Under the pieces are notes generated by a model. The model saw only the letters and a program-made list of their open reading frames with translations. It ran no database searches and was not told where the DNA came from. Below, one piece after another: positions 13,101-22,600 of a DNA stretch of 45,926 nt. The first letter of the stretch is position 1. Each line of letters begins with the position of its first letter. The stretch covers positions 1 to 45,926 of the forward strand of contig JAZSAS010000015.1 of the NCBI GenBank assembly GCA_045602005.1, in the 5' to 3' direction. Both the position numbers and the translations under genes were made by a program. This DNA comes from UMGS755 sp045602005 (GTDB lineage Bacteria > Bacillota > Clostridia > UBA1381 > UBA9506).

Positions 13101-14594
13101 ATGAAAAAAATAATTAGCATTTTAATAGCTTGCATCATGATGCTGTCCTGCATTGGCGTTTTTTCCATGGAGGCGGATATGCTTCTGATTGCGCAAAAGC
13201 CCATCACAGTCACCTACAATGGTGAAAACATTCAATTCCCCGATGCACAGCCAATGATTCAGAACAGCCGAGCACTGGTTCCTGCCAGAGCCATCATGGA
13301 ACGTGCTAAACTGACAGTAGAGTTTGATGCTTCTACCAGAACTGTCACAGCCCAAAAAGACGGTCTTTCCATCGTCATGGTAATCGACAACGCCCAGGCC
13401 ACGGTTACGGAAAACGGTGTCAGCAAAACTGTTATATTGGAAGAACCCGCCAGACTGATTTCCGACCGCACCTATGTGCCCATTCGCTTTATTGCTGAAA
13501 GCATGAACCTGAAGGTGAACTGGAACTCAAACTACCGTGAGGTGGTTATTATTGATACAAAGGAATGGAAGCAGGAAATTGCAGAATGCTCCGCTCTGCT
13601 CACCATGCTTTTAGATGCACCGATGCATAGTGAAAATGGTTATTCCAGCAATTCCTCCGGCAACATCAGCATCAGTCTTTACGGCCCTGACGGGAAAAAT
13701 TTGAGGCTGAACCTGATTCTTTCAGGCACCGAGGTGTTTGACGGCGAAAACACCGGCTCCTATGTTCTTTTAGAAACTGACCTTTCGCCTTTAAAAACTT
13801 TTCTTGCCGAAGAAGCTGACCCCGACACTATCAATAAAATTGCTAAACCCCAAAAAATTGACTTAGACACGATTGTTGACGCTGAAGGAAATCTATATAT
13901 AAAAAGCAGCGGCATTTTAAAAATTATGCAGGATTATGACCTGGACGAACTTGCCGACACAATCGGCAGCAACTATGTGAAAATTCCTCTGACAGAACTC
14001 CTCTCAGGCGATATGAATGTTAATCGTAATATTTTGGCTAATTCCAAAGAAACAGCCTGGGATTACTATGAAGCCTTGATTCTGGGGGATGACATGCTTT
14101 ACACCCAAAGTGTTGCCTTTATTGACCTACTAGTGTCAACGCTGGCAAATACCTATCACAATGACCTGACAAAGGTGACAACCCTGTGGGACGGCTCTGA
14201 GGTTTGGACCCACACCCTGAATCAAGAGGCATATATCAACAACATGCTGAAAATGACTGAGCTCACGGCCAAGGCCGCCGGAACCCCGATGACAGAAGCA
14301 GAACTCGCCACACAGAAAGAAATTTTAGAGGCTACCAAGATGGAAACAACCTTAAAAGTGACTGTACGTGGCGGTGTGCCGGTTAAATCCGAAGTGCTGT
14401 ACAAAGTAGACTCCACCGACCCGACAGTTCCTAAAAATGAAGCCGTCAGAACGGTTTATACAGTGAACATCGGCAGCAGCCAGCGGAATTTTAACAACAG
14501 GACAGACAAAAAGATCACCATTCCCAAAAATGTCATTTTGCTGGATAACCTGTTGGGCTTTTCGCTGACAGAATATATGACGCTCGCTCAATAA
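13101..14594 (+). CDS. Secreted stalk-domain (copper amine oxidase N-terminal-like) protein
   Basis: A 497-aa protein with a signal peptide (MKKIISILIACIMMLSCIGVFS). A stalk/CuAO-N domain at about 30-150 shows the two repeats RALVPARAIMERAKLTVEFD and RTYVPIRFIAESMNLKVNWN. The remaining 340 or so residues are a mixed alpha/beta region that I do not recognise. Despite the domain name there is no amine oxidase; in Clostridia this domain anchors or presents secreted proteins on the cell surface. The ATG at 13101 follows AAGGAG, and a TTG one codon earlier is not preferred. It converges on a second stalk-domain gene and shares its terminator. Confidence 0.8.
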   Translation: MKKIISILIACIMMLSCIGVFSMEADMLLIAQKPITVTYNGENIQFPDAQPMIQNSRALVPARAIMERAKLTVEFDASTRTVTAQKDGLSIVMVIDNAQATVTENGVSKTVILEEPARLISDRTYVPIRFIAESMNLKVNWNSNYREVVIIDTKEWKQEIAECSALLTMLLDAPMHSENGYSSNSSGNISISLYGPDGKNLRLNLILSGTEVFDGENTGSYVLLETDLSPLKTFLAEEADPDTINKIAKPQKIDLDTIVDAEGNLYIKSSGILKIMQDYDLDELADTIGSNYVKIPLTELLSGDMNVNRNILANSKETAWDYYEALILGDDMLYTQSVAFIDLLVSTLANTYHNDLTKVTTLWDGSEVWTHTLNQEAYINNMLKMTELTAKAAGTPMTEAELATQKEILEATKMETTLKVTVRGGVPVKSEVLYKVDSTDPTVPKNEAVRTVYTVNIGSSQRNFNNRTDKKITIPKNVILLDNLLGFSLTEYMTLAQ

Positions 14595-14602
14595 AAAATA
14601 GC

Positions 14603-14645
14603 CAAGGGGCTGTAGCAAACGATTTGCTTTGCTGCAGCCCCTTTT
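14603..14645. terminator. Shared terminator between the two stalk-domain genes
   Basis: Arms CAAGGGGCTG and CAGCCCCTTT plus inner pairing of AGCAAA with TTTGCT, with T4 to the right. The next gene converges from the other side only a few bases away. Confidence 0.8.
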
Positions 14646-14649
14646 ACAT

Positions 14650-15498
14650 TTAAAGATAAAAATCATGGTTGGCAATGCTCATGAAAAATGGTCTGTTGTT
14701 AGGAATCCACAAGCTTTGAGCGGTTTTAGGGTTGAGAAAAAACAAGCTTTCCCCCGCCACATCCTCGCCGCTCAGGGCACGTTTGGCAGCAATAATGCTG
14801 TCGCCATATGGGTCATGATAAATGGAGCCATCCAGCACCGGTGAAAACTGCACCCCGTGTCTTCTGTCAAAGATAACACCGTAAATGGTATTGGGATATG
14901 CTGTGCTTGCCACACGGTTCAGAATCACATTACCCACAGCAATTTTTCCGTTCATGGGTTCGCCCCGACTCTCTGCGTGAATAATTTTTGACAACCAGTA
15001 AATTTCATCATCTGTATAACTGCGGCTGCCCACAAGGGCCGCAGGAACAGTGATGCCTGCCTTGGTAATATCCACCGTGTAGGTTTCATAAATCCAGTCA
15101 ACCTGACAATCAAGCTGCTCAGAAACAAACCGAACCGGCACAAACAACCGGTCATCCACCAGCTGAATGCCGTTTTCTACGGCCACATAGGTGCCGTTGA
15201 CATAGCCACCGTTTTTACCCTTGGGCAGGCGGATGGTTTTGCCTTCATGCTGAATCACAGCCGTATCAGTGGCACTATCCCATGTGACACTGTGGGCTCC
15301 AATGGCCTCACTGACAAAACGAACAGGCACAAAGGTCGTGCCCCGATATAAAAATGGCTCCGTGTCCATTTTAATCAACGTATCATTAACAGTCAAAGTA
15401 ATGGGTGTGTCAAAGTTTATGTCCTCCGATGCTGAAACAGGCGCTAAACTCGCCAGCAAAAGCGTCAGCAACACAAAAAGTATGCATCGTTTTATCAT
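14650..15498 (-). CDS. Stalk domain plus SleB-type cell wall hydrolase
   Basis: A protein of about 282 aa: signal peptide (to about residue 24, PVSASE cleavage region), stalk/CuAO-N domain at about 30-145 with TTFVPVRFVSEAIGAHSVTW and RLFVPVRFVSEQLDCQVDW repeats, then a Hydrolase_2 (SleB/CwlJ) domain to the end. The domain starts SYTDDEIYWLSKIIHAESRGEP, whose glutamate is the expected catalytic acid. SleB-type enzymes are lytic transglycosylases acting on spore cortex, but stalk-fused versions may work on the vegetative wall. GGGGAGGAG precedes a GTG-ATG pair; the ATG is chosen. It could cleave peptidoglycan during germination or remodelling. Confidence 0.88.
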   Translation of the reverse strand: MIKRCILFVLLTLLLASLAPVSASEDINFDTPITLTVNDTLIKMDTEPFLYRGTTFVPVRFVSEAIGAHSVTWDSATDTAVIQHEGKTIRLPKGKNGGYVNGTYVAVENGIQLVDDRLFVPVRFVSEQLDCQVDWIYETYTVDITKAGITVPAALVGSRSYTDDEIYWLSKIIHAESRGEPMNGKIAVGNVILNRVASTAYPNTIYGVIFDRRHGVQFSPVLDGSIYHDPYGDSIIAAKRALSGEDVAGESLFFLNPKTAQSLWIPNNRPFFMSIANHDFYL

Positions 15499-15559
15499 CA
15501 CGCTTCTCCTCCCCTCTTTTATATATCTATTTGGATATAGATTTTTATATCCATGAATT

Positions 15560-15589
15560 AGTATAACATAAAAATACCATGGACTGCAA
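15560..15589 (-). promoter_or_regulatory. Promoter of the SleB-type hydrolase gene
   Basis: On the minus strand TTGCAG (15584-15589), 18 nt, TATACT (15560-15565). The -35 lies in the loop of the upstream inverted repeat, which is unusual. Confidence 0.5.
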
Positions 15590-15604
15590 GTGCAAATCCA
15601 TGGT
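15566..15604 (-). terminator. Inverted repeat after argB
   Basis: ACCATGGA and TCCATGGT (15576-15583 and 15597-15604) pair around 13 nt and are followed on the minus strand by ATTTTTATG. Likely the terminator of argC-argB. It overlaps the next promoter, so it could also act as an operator. Confidence 0.6.
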
Positions 15605-15626
15605 AATTATGTAAACGTATTATGAA

Positions 15627-16496
15627 TCAATCTTCTTTTGTGAACATGGTGCCAATACCGGTATCTGTAAAGATTTCCAGCAGAATGGAATGGAGAATAC
15701 GTCCATCAATGATATGCACCCGCTTAACACCTTGGTTCACTGCCTCAATGCAACCACGAACCTTGGGAATCATGCCGCCGCTGATGGTTCCGTCATCAAT
15801 AAGGCGAGATGCCTTATCTCCGGTCATGGCATAAATGATGTTGCCCTCAGTGTCTTTAACGCCTTCTACATCTGTTAAGAACATGAGCTTTTCTGCACCC
15901 ACTGCTGAGGCAATGGCACCGGCCACTGTGTCTGCATTAATATTATAGCTCTGTCCGTTTTTATCTACACCAATGGGTGCAATAACAGGAATAAATTCAT
16001 CATTGGTCAGATTCAGGAGCAGCTTTTGATTGATTTTGGTTATCTTGCCTACATAACCCAAATCCACCGGATTACCATCAGCATCTGTATCCAGAGGTTC
16101 ACATTCAATCAGGTTGCCGTCAATACCACAGATGCCCACGGCCTTACCGCCATATTGATTCAAAAGAGAAACAACCTCTTTATTGGTCTTGCCCACCAGC
16201 ACCATTTGTGCCACTGCCATTGTTTGAGCATCTGTCACACGAAGACCGCCCACAAATTTGCTTTCAATCTGATAGGTTTTCAGTGCCGCTGTGATGTCAG
16301 GCCCGCCGCCGTGCACCACCACAGGATGCATGCCTACATATTTCAGTAGCGTTACATCCTCCATAACAGAGTGCTTGAGCTCGTCGTTAATCATGGCATT
16401 ACCGCCATACTTAATGACAACGGTTTTATTATATAATTTTTGAATGTAAGGAAGGGCCTCAATCAAAATCCCTGCCTTTTTAATCAGTTCTTGCAT
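15627..16496 (-). CDS. argB: Acetylglutamate kinase
   Basis: A 289-aa amino-acid kinase that phosphorylates N-acetylglutamate, the second step of arginine synthesis. It shows VVIKYGGNAM (phosphate loop), VVVHGGGPDI, the FVGGLRVTD substrate segment, and GVKDTEGN through GGMIPKVRGC. It lacks a long N-terminal helical extension but has the N-terminal helix (QELIKKAGILIEALPYIQKLYNK) found in arginine-inhibited hexameric enzymes, so feedback inhibition by arginine is likely. It lies 15 bp after argC. Confidence 0.97.
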   Translation of the reverse strand: MQELIKKAGILIEALPYIQKLYNKTVVIKYGGNAMINDELKHSVMEDVTLLKYVGMHPVVVHGGGPDITAALKTYQIESKFVGGLRVTDAQTMAVAQMVLVGKTNKEVVSLLNQYGGKAVGICGIDGNLIECEPLDTDADGNPVDLGYVGKITKINQKLLLNLTNDEFIPVIAPIGVDKNGQSYNINADTVAGAIASAVGAEKLMFLTDVEGVKDTEGNIIYAMTGDKASRLIDDGTISGGMIPKVRGCIEAVNQGVKRVHIIDGRILHSILLEIFTDTGIGTMFTKED

Positions 16497-16511
16497 TGAT
16501 ATTCTCCTTTT

Positions 16512-17549
16512 TTACAGATAAAATCCCGGTGCTGTCAAACCCTGGGTTTCTTCAAAGCCACACAGCAGGTTCATATTTTGAATTGCCTGACCGGCCGCAC
16601 CTTTAATCAGGTTATCAATTGCACTCACCACAACCACACGGCCAAGACGCTGATCCACACACAGTCCAATATCAACAAAATTAGAGCCTGCAACATGGTT
16701 GCTTTCCGGCAGTCCCTTATCGTATAGACGAACAAAGGGTTCTCCATCATAAAATTCATGATAAAGAGCCAGTAGCTCTTCATTGGTTGTTTCCGATTTC
16801 AAATCAGCATAAATCGTTGCATAAATACCCCGTTTCATGGGCACAAGATGAGGTGTGAAAGATAAAATAACCTCACTGCCGGCAAGGAGAGAAAGCTCCT
16901 GCTCAATTTCTGAGGTATGCCGATGGGTTGCCACCTTATAAGCCTTCATATTTTCGGTGCATTCACAAAAATGGTAATCCACGGCAAGACCCCGTCCCGC
17001 ACCGGATACACCGGATTTTGCATCAATAATAATATGCTTCGTATCAACAACCCCGTGCTTCAGCAAAGGAGCCAGACCCAAAATAGAACAGGTTGTGTAA
17101 CAGCCGGGATTTCCCACCAGCCGGGTTTTCTTAATGTCTTCTCTATGTAACTCCGGCAGACCATACACCGACTCAGCAAGCAGTTCCGGTGAGGAATGAG
17201 GCTGATTATACCAAGCTTCATACACCGCCTGGTCGTTATAGCGGTAATCTCCGGATAAATCTATAACCTTGAGTCCCAACTCATATAGCTTGGGAATTAC
17301 CTCTTTAGAAGCACCATGAGGCAGGGCAGTAAACACCAAGTCACAACGCTTTGCCACCTCTTCCGGGTCGGGAGAGGAAAGCACCATATCGCAAACACCC
17401 TTAAGTGCCGGATACACCTCCGACATCTTTTGTCCCTCATAGCTTTTTGAGGTCAACATAGTCAGTTCTACACCGCCATGTTGCAACAGCAGCCGCACCA
17501 GCTCACTGCCGGCATAGCCTGTGGCTCCCAATATTCCAACCTTTACCAT
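16512..17549 (-). CDS. argC: N-acetyl-gamma-glutamyl-phosphate reductase
   Basis: A 345-aa enzyme using NADPH to reduce acetylglutamyl phosphate. It has the N-terminal Rossmann motif GILGATGYAGSELVRLL, the catalytic cysteine in GNPGCYTT, and a conserved histidine in HLVPMKRGI. First gene of a two-gene arg operon; argJ, argD and argF are not in this window, so the pathway is split in this genome. An ARG-box-like palindrome overlaps its promoter. Confidence 0.97.
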   Translation of the reverse strand: MVKVGILGATGYAGSELVRLLLQHGGVELTMLTSKSYEGQKMSEVYPALKGVCDMVLSSPDPEEVAKRCDLVFTALPHGASKEVIPKLYELGLKVIDLSGDYRYNDQAVYEAWYNQPHSSPELLAESVYGLPELHREDIKKTRLVGNPGCYTTCSILGLAPLLKHGVVDTKHIIIDAKSGVSGAGRGLAVDYHFCECTENMKAYKVATHRHTSEIEQELSLLAGSEVILSFTPHLVPMKRGIYATIYADLKSETTNEELLALYHEFYDGEPFVRLYDKGLPESNHVAGSNFVDIGLCVDQRLGRVVVVSAIDNLIKGAAGQAIQNMNLLCGFEETQGLTAPGFYL

Positions 17550-17581
17550 TTAAATCGTCCTTTCCTGTTTCACTTCGTATT

Positions 17582-17610
17582 ATTATACAATATAGTGCAT
17601 AAAAATGCAA
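17582..17610 (-). promoter_or_regulatory. Sigma-A promoter of argC-argB
   Basis: On the minus strand TTGCAT (17605-17610), 17 nt, TATAAT (17582-17587). Confidence 0.8.
17596..17609. promoter_or_regulatory. ARG-box-like operator (ArgR/AhrC)
   Basis: TGCATAAAAATGCA is a palindromic 14-mer matching the core TGAATAAAAATKCA of Bacillus-type ARG boxes at all but one position. It overlaps the -35 box, so arginine-loaded ArgR would repress. Confidence 0.65.
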
Positions 17611-17682
17611 GGGTAATTTTATTAAAATTACAGGGTTTAAAGCAAACTTTTTTGTCTATACTGTTGTCAGGAGATGATAAAC

Positions 17683-18279
17683 ATGAGAAAAAAAACTGCT
17701 ATCTTTGCTTTCCTTGCTGCTTTTCTGTTAACCCTGACCTGGGCCTTTGCCTCAGAGGATGTGGCCAAGGAACTCACCTCCGGCATTGTCCGGCTGCATA
17801 TTCTGGCAAACAGCGATTCTGAAGAAGACCAGGCCTTAAAACTCAAGGTTCGTGACCGGATACTGGCCTCTTCTGCACAGAATCCTGAAATGCTCACCGA
17901 TTCTGACATTATTTCTGTTTCTCAGGCAGAAATCCGTGAAAATGGTTATGATTATACCGTGACCATAGAGAGAGGATATTTTCCCTTTCCGCAAAAGACC
18001 TATCAAAACCTGACTCTGCCCGCCGGAACCTATAACGCTGTCCGCATTATCATCGGCGAAGGCAGAGGGCAAAACTGGTGGTGTATGATGTATCCGCCTC
18101 TGTGCTTCACCGGCGAATCCACCGGTGTTTTAGAAGAAACCGCCCTAGATGAGCTGCGCCGCTCTGTCAGCCCTGAGACCTTTACCATGATTTGCGAAAG
18201 CGACACCATCACCATTAAGCCCTCTTTTAAGCTGGTGGAGCTTTGGCAGGAAGTGAAAGGTCATTTTAAAAATGAATAG
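17683..18279 (+). CDS. spoIIR: Stage II sporulation protein R
   Basis: A 198-aa secreted protein. Signal peptide KKTAIFAFLAAFLLTLTWAFAS, then the family opening IVRLHILANSDSEEDQALKLKVRDRIL and the central GEGRGQNWWCMMYPPLCF block that is typical of SpoIIR. In Bacillus it is made in the forespore under sigma-F and signals across the septum to SpoIIGA, which matures pro-sigma-E. The start is the second ATG (17683), 7 nt after CAGGAG; the ATG at 17674 abuts the ribosome-binding site. A TATACT lies at 17658-17663, but no clear sigma-F consensus is seen. Confidence 0.93.
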   Translation: MRKKTAIFAFLAAFLLTLTWAFASEDVAKELTSGIVRLHILANSDSEEDQALKLKVRDRILASSAQNPEMLTDSDIISVSQAEIRENGYDYTVTIERGYFPFPQKTYQNLTLPAGTYNAVRIIIGEGRGQNWWCMMYPPLCFTGESTGVLEETALDELRRSVSPETFTMICESDTITIKPSFKLVELWQEVKGHFKNE

Positions 18280-18298
18280 CTTGCCTTTTCACCATGTT

Positions 18299-18496
18299 CT
18301 ACTCTTCAAACAACTCTTCCAAAAGCCGGCGGACATTCTCCCGCCGCTTTTTTGTTTCTCCTTCATTAATACATATTTCAACACAGTCGCCCTCTCGAGC
18401 TTCCGGAATAAGTGTTTTAGGAACCTGAAAAAATTCATCCTCATCCCCTTCTAAAATCAGCCATTCTCCTTCAATTTTATCTACAATATATTGCAT
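18299..18496 (-). CDS. DUF3006 domain protein
   Basis: A 65-aa acidic protein: MQYIVDKIEGEWLILEGDE, VPKTLIPEAREGDCVEI, then a charged helix. This is the compact beta-barrel pattern of DUF3006, which in Clostridia is usually found beside ComEC-like metallo-beta-lactamase proteins, as here (its ATG is 2 bp after the stop of that gene). Function unknown; probably a small partner of the neighbour. Confidence 0.8.
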   Translation of the reverse strand: MQYIVDKIEGEWLILEGDEDEFFQVPKTLIPEAREGDCVEICINEGETKKRRENVRRLLEELFEE

Positions 18497-18498
18497 GC

Positions 18499-19359
18499 TT
18501 ATGCCCCCGTTTCTATAAAAGTAATATTCTTTCCGTCTGAGTATGCAACCACTGTTCCGTCATAATCCGTTCTGTAGAGTTTAACATTCCACTCCTGTAA
18601 TAACTGCAATATTTCTCTGTGAGGGTGGCCATAACTGTTTCCCTCACCGCAGGAAATTACGGCATACCTTGGAGAAACAGTTCGCAAAAATTCTTCACTC
18701 GTAGAAGTGGATGAACCATGATGACCTACTTTCAGCACATCTGCCGCAAGAGGCTGACCGCTTTGTAGCATGTCTCCCTCAGACAAAACCTCCGCATCAC
18801 CGGTGAATAAAAAAGAAGTATCACCATAAGCAAGGTGTATCACCGCCGAATAGTCATTGAGTTCTTCATATTCTTCCAAAACCGGTGCCGCCATGGTTAT
18901 AACCACCCCAGCCTCCGGCTCTATCACAACGCCAGCCTTTGCGACTTTAATGGATAACCCTTTTCGTTTGATGGTCTGCAGCAGATTTTCATAGGTTCTG
19001 CTGGTGTGGCTCACCTTGGGCATATACACCTCACCCACCGAAAAAGTCTCCAACACCTGTTTCATACCACCGATGTGGTCAGAATGGGGGTGGGTACAAA
19101 TCAAATAATCAATGGTTTGGCAACCTTTTTTTTCCAAATAAGAAATAACTCTGTCAGCGTAATTTGCTTCCCCTGCATCTATGAGTGCCGTTTTGCCGCC
19201 GGGAAACAAAATAAAGGTGCTGTCTCCCTGACCCACATCAATATAAGAAACTGCCAGACTCCCTTCCGGTTGCACCACAGCCGGTTTCTCCAACACCCGT
19301 TGCCCGCCCAGCAAAAAACCTAAAATCACAATGACCCAAAAAAGGTATCTTTTCTTCAT
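18499..19359 (-). CDS. Membrane-anchored ComEC/Rec2-like metallo-beta-lactamase protein
   Basis: A 286-aa protein: one N-terminal span (YLFWVIVILGFLLGG), then an MBL fold with VSYIDVGQGDSTFILFPGG, THPHSDHIGG (HxHxDH metal site), FTGDAE and VLKVGHHGSSTSTSEEFL, with YGHPH near the end. These match the MBL domain of ComEC, the putative nuclease part that degrades one strand during DNA uptake, but the channel domain is missing. It is therefore a stand-alone extracytoplasmic hydrolase, plausibly a nuclease. GGAGG precedes the ATG. Confidence 0.88.
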   Translation of the reverse strand: MKKRYLFWVIVILGFLLGGQRVLEKPAVVQPEGSLAVSYIDVGQGDSTFILFPGGKTALIDAGEANYADRVISYLEKKGCQTIDYLICTHPHSDHIGGMKQVLETFSVGEVYMPKVSHTSRTYENLLQTIKRKGLSIKVAKAGVVIEPEAGVVITMAAPVLEEYEELNDYSAVIHLAYGDTSFLFTGDAEVLSEGDMLQSGQPLAADVLKVGHHGSSTSTSEEFLRTVSPRYAVISCGEGNSYGHPHREILQLLQEWNVKLYRTDYDGTVVAYSDGKNITFIETGA

Positions 19360-19511
19360 GAAAACCTCCGATTTTGTTATTTCCTTTTCTCATTGTAACA
19401 CAAGATGTATAATTTATAAAGGTAAAAAGCCTGTTTTTTTAAGATTTTACTGATTTTTTATCATGTAAACAAAAGAAATTCAAAAATTGGAAGAAAAATT
19501 CAAAAAAAGGC

Positions 19512-19540
19512 TTGACATATTTACTTGACTATGATAATAT
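19512..19540 (+). promoter_or_regulatory. Promoter of rpoB-rpoC with upstream A-tracts
   Basis: TTGACA (19512-19517), 17 nt, TAATAT (19535-19540). Phased A-tracts with a repeated AAATTCAAAAA at 19477-19507 resemble an UP element. The leader of about 90 nt holds two small hairpins (19561-19576 and 19592-19608), so leader-level control is possible. Confidence 0.78.
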
Positions 19541-19637
19541 TATAAATTGCATTATAAGTAATAATAGGGTTATTATGCTTTTGCATTGTACAACAATACA
19601 TAATTGTTCGAAAAAAATAAATGAGGTGATCTAGGTA

Positions 19638-22600
19638 ATGGTGCATCCGATCCAGTTAGGAAAAAATGTCAGAATGAGTTATGCGAAAATCGACGAAGTC
19701 CTGGACATGCCAAACCTGATTGAAGTCCAGAAGGATTCCTATCAGTGGTTCTTAGACAAGGGCTTGAAAGAGGTTTTTCATGACATTTCTCCCATCACAG
19801 ATTACACGGGTAATCTGGTTTTGGAATTCATCGATTACAAGCTGGAAGATAAGGTGAAGTACGACGTCGAGGAGTGCAAAACGAGGGACGCCAACTATGC
19901 ATCGCCTTTAAAAGCTCGTGTCCGTTTGATTAACAAAGAAACCGGCGAAGTGAAAGAGCAGGAAATCTTTATGGGTGATTTCCCGCTGATGACTGACCAG
20001 GGAACCTTTATTATCAACGGTGCTGAGCGTGTTATCGTCAGCCAGCTGGTGCGTTCTCCCGGCATTTATTATGCCATGGAGCACGACAAAACCGGTAAAG
20101 AGCTGTTCAGCTCTACTGTCATTCCCTACCGTGGTGCTTGGCTTGAATATGAAAATGACATTAACGACATTCTGTCTGTTCGCATTGACAGAACCAGAAA
20201 AATCCCCATTACTGTGTTAATTCGTGCATTGGGGGTTATTACTGACGACCAGATTTTATCCCTCTTCGGTGAAACCGAAGCGCTTTTGAATACGTTGGAG
20301 AAAAGTGCCTCCATCCAATCTCAGGATGAAGCATTAATTGAAATTTATAAAAAACTGCGTCCCGGTGAACCGCCGGCAGTAGAAAGCGCACGTTCTCTTT
20401 TAATGGGTCTTTTATTTGACCCCAAGCGTTATGACCTGGCAAAGGTCGGTCGCTTTAAGTTCAACAAAAAGCTGGGCATCGCTGCCCGTATCACCGGTTT
20501 CACGGCTAAAGAGCCGATTGCCGACCCCCGCACCGGCGAGGTGTTGCTGGCTGCTGACCAGTATATTTCAAAGGAAGTGGCCGAACAGGCTGAGCTTGCT
20601 GGTGTCAACGAGGTTATTCTTGACATTAACGGAAAAGCCATTAAGGTCTTTTCAAATCGTACTGTTACCTTGTCTGAATATGTGGACTTTGATTGTTCTG
20701 ACATGAACATTCATGAAAAAGTCTGCCTGAATGTATTAAATGAGATTCTGGAAGAAAATGAGGATGAAACCGCTATTCGTGAGGCTATCAGCCGCCGGAT
20801 TGACGAGTTAATCCCCCGTCATATCACAATTGATGATATCTTTGCTTCTATTAACTATCAGATTGGTCTGCTTTATGGCATCGGAACCACTGATGACATT
20901 GACCATTTGGGCAATCGTCGGTTGCGTTGCGTAGGCGAATTGCTGCAAAACCAGTTCCGTATTGGTCTTTCCCGTATGGAACGTGTGGTTCGTGAACGTA
21001 TGACCATTCAGGACTTAGACGTGGTAACACCCCAGGCTTTGATTAACATTCGTCCTGTTGTGGCTACCATTAAAGAATTCTTCGGTTCTTCACAGCTCTC
21101 ACAGTTCATGGATCAGTTGAATCCCCTGTCTGAGCTGACTCATAAGAGAAGATTGTCTGCCCTGGGTCCCGGCGGTTTGTCCCGTGACCGTGCAGGCTTC
21201 GAGGTTCGTGACGTGCACCATTCTCACTATTCAAGAATGTGTCCCATTGAAACACCTGAGGGTCCTAACATTGGTTTGATTTCTTCTCTGTCTACCTATG
21301 CAAGAATCAACGAATATGGCTTCATCGAAGCGCCCTACCGCCGGGTGGATAAAGAAACCGGCACCGCTACCGATGAAATCATTTATATGACTGCTGATAT
21401 TGAAGACCAGTATATCATTGCGCAGGCAAACGAAGCACTGGATGAAAACGGCAAATTTGTCAGCAAGAAAGTTGCTGCCCGCTATAAGGACGATATCTTA
21501 GAAGTCGAAGCTTCTCAGATTGACTTTATGGACGTTTCTCCCAAGCAGGTGGTTTCTGTTGCTACCGCTATGATTCCCTTCTTGGAAAACGATGACGCAA
21601 ACCGTGCTCTGATGGGTGCAAACATGCAGCGTCAGGCAGTGCCCCTGCTCAAAACCCAGTCGCCTATCATCGGTACCGGCATGGAATACAAAGCCGCTAA
21701 AGATTCCGGTGTGGTTGTTCTGGCAAAGGAAGACGGTGTCATTGCTAAGGTCTGCGGTGATGAAATTGTAATCAAAAACAAAAAAGGCGAACTGTCTAAC
21801 TATAAATTAATTAAATTCACCCGTTCCAACCAGGGCACCTGCATTAACCAGAAGCCCATCGTAAAACAGGGTGATAAAGTGAAAAAGGGTGACATCATTG
21901 CAGATGGTCCCTCCACTGATCAGGGCGAAATTGCATTGGGTAAAAACATTCTCATTGGTTTTATGACCTGGGAAGGTTATAACTATGAAGATGCTATGCT
22001 CATTAGCGAAAAGCTCGTGAGAGACGATGTTCTCACCTCTATTCACATTGAAGAATATGAGTGCGAGGCCCGCGACACCAAGCTGGGTGCCGAGGAAATC
22101 ACCCGTGACATTCCCAACGTTGGTGAAGATGCATTAAAGGATTTGGACGAACGTGGTATCATTCGCATTGGTGCCGAGGTTCGCTCTGGTGACATATTAG
22201 TCGGCAAGGTAACACCCAAGGGTGAAACCGAACTGACCGCAGAAGAACGGCTTCTGCGGGCCATCTTTGGCGAGAAGGCACGTGAAGTGCGTGACACTTC
22301 TCTCCGTGTACCCCACGGCGAAGCAGGTATCATTGTTGACGTTATTGTCTTTGACCGTGAAAAAGGCGACGAGCTGCCACCGGGTGTGAATCAGCTGGTT
22401 CGTTGCTATATCGCGCAGAAGCGTAAAATTTCTGTGGGTGATAAAATGGCAGGCCGCCATGGTAACAAGGGTGTTATTTCCCGTATTCTGCCGGAAGAGG
22501 ATATGCCCTTCCTGCCTGATGGTACTCCCCTTGAAATCGTGCTGAATCCTCTGGGCGTTCCTTCCCGTATGAACATTGGACAGGTGCTCGAAGTTCACTT

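Noticed and set aside
17620..17675. Sigma-F promoter for spoIIR
   Set aside because: No GTATA plus GG-rich -10 pair with proper spacing could be found; only a TATACT without a matching -35 is present.
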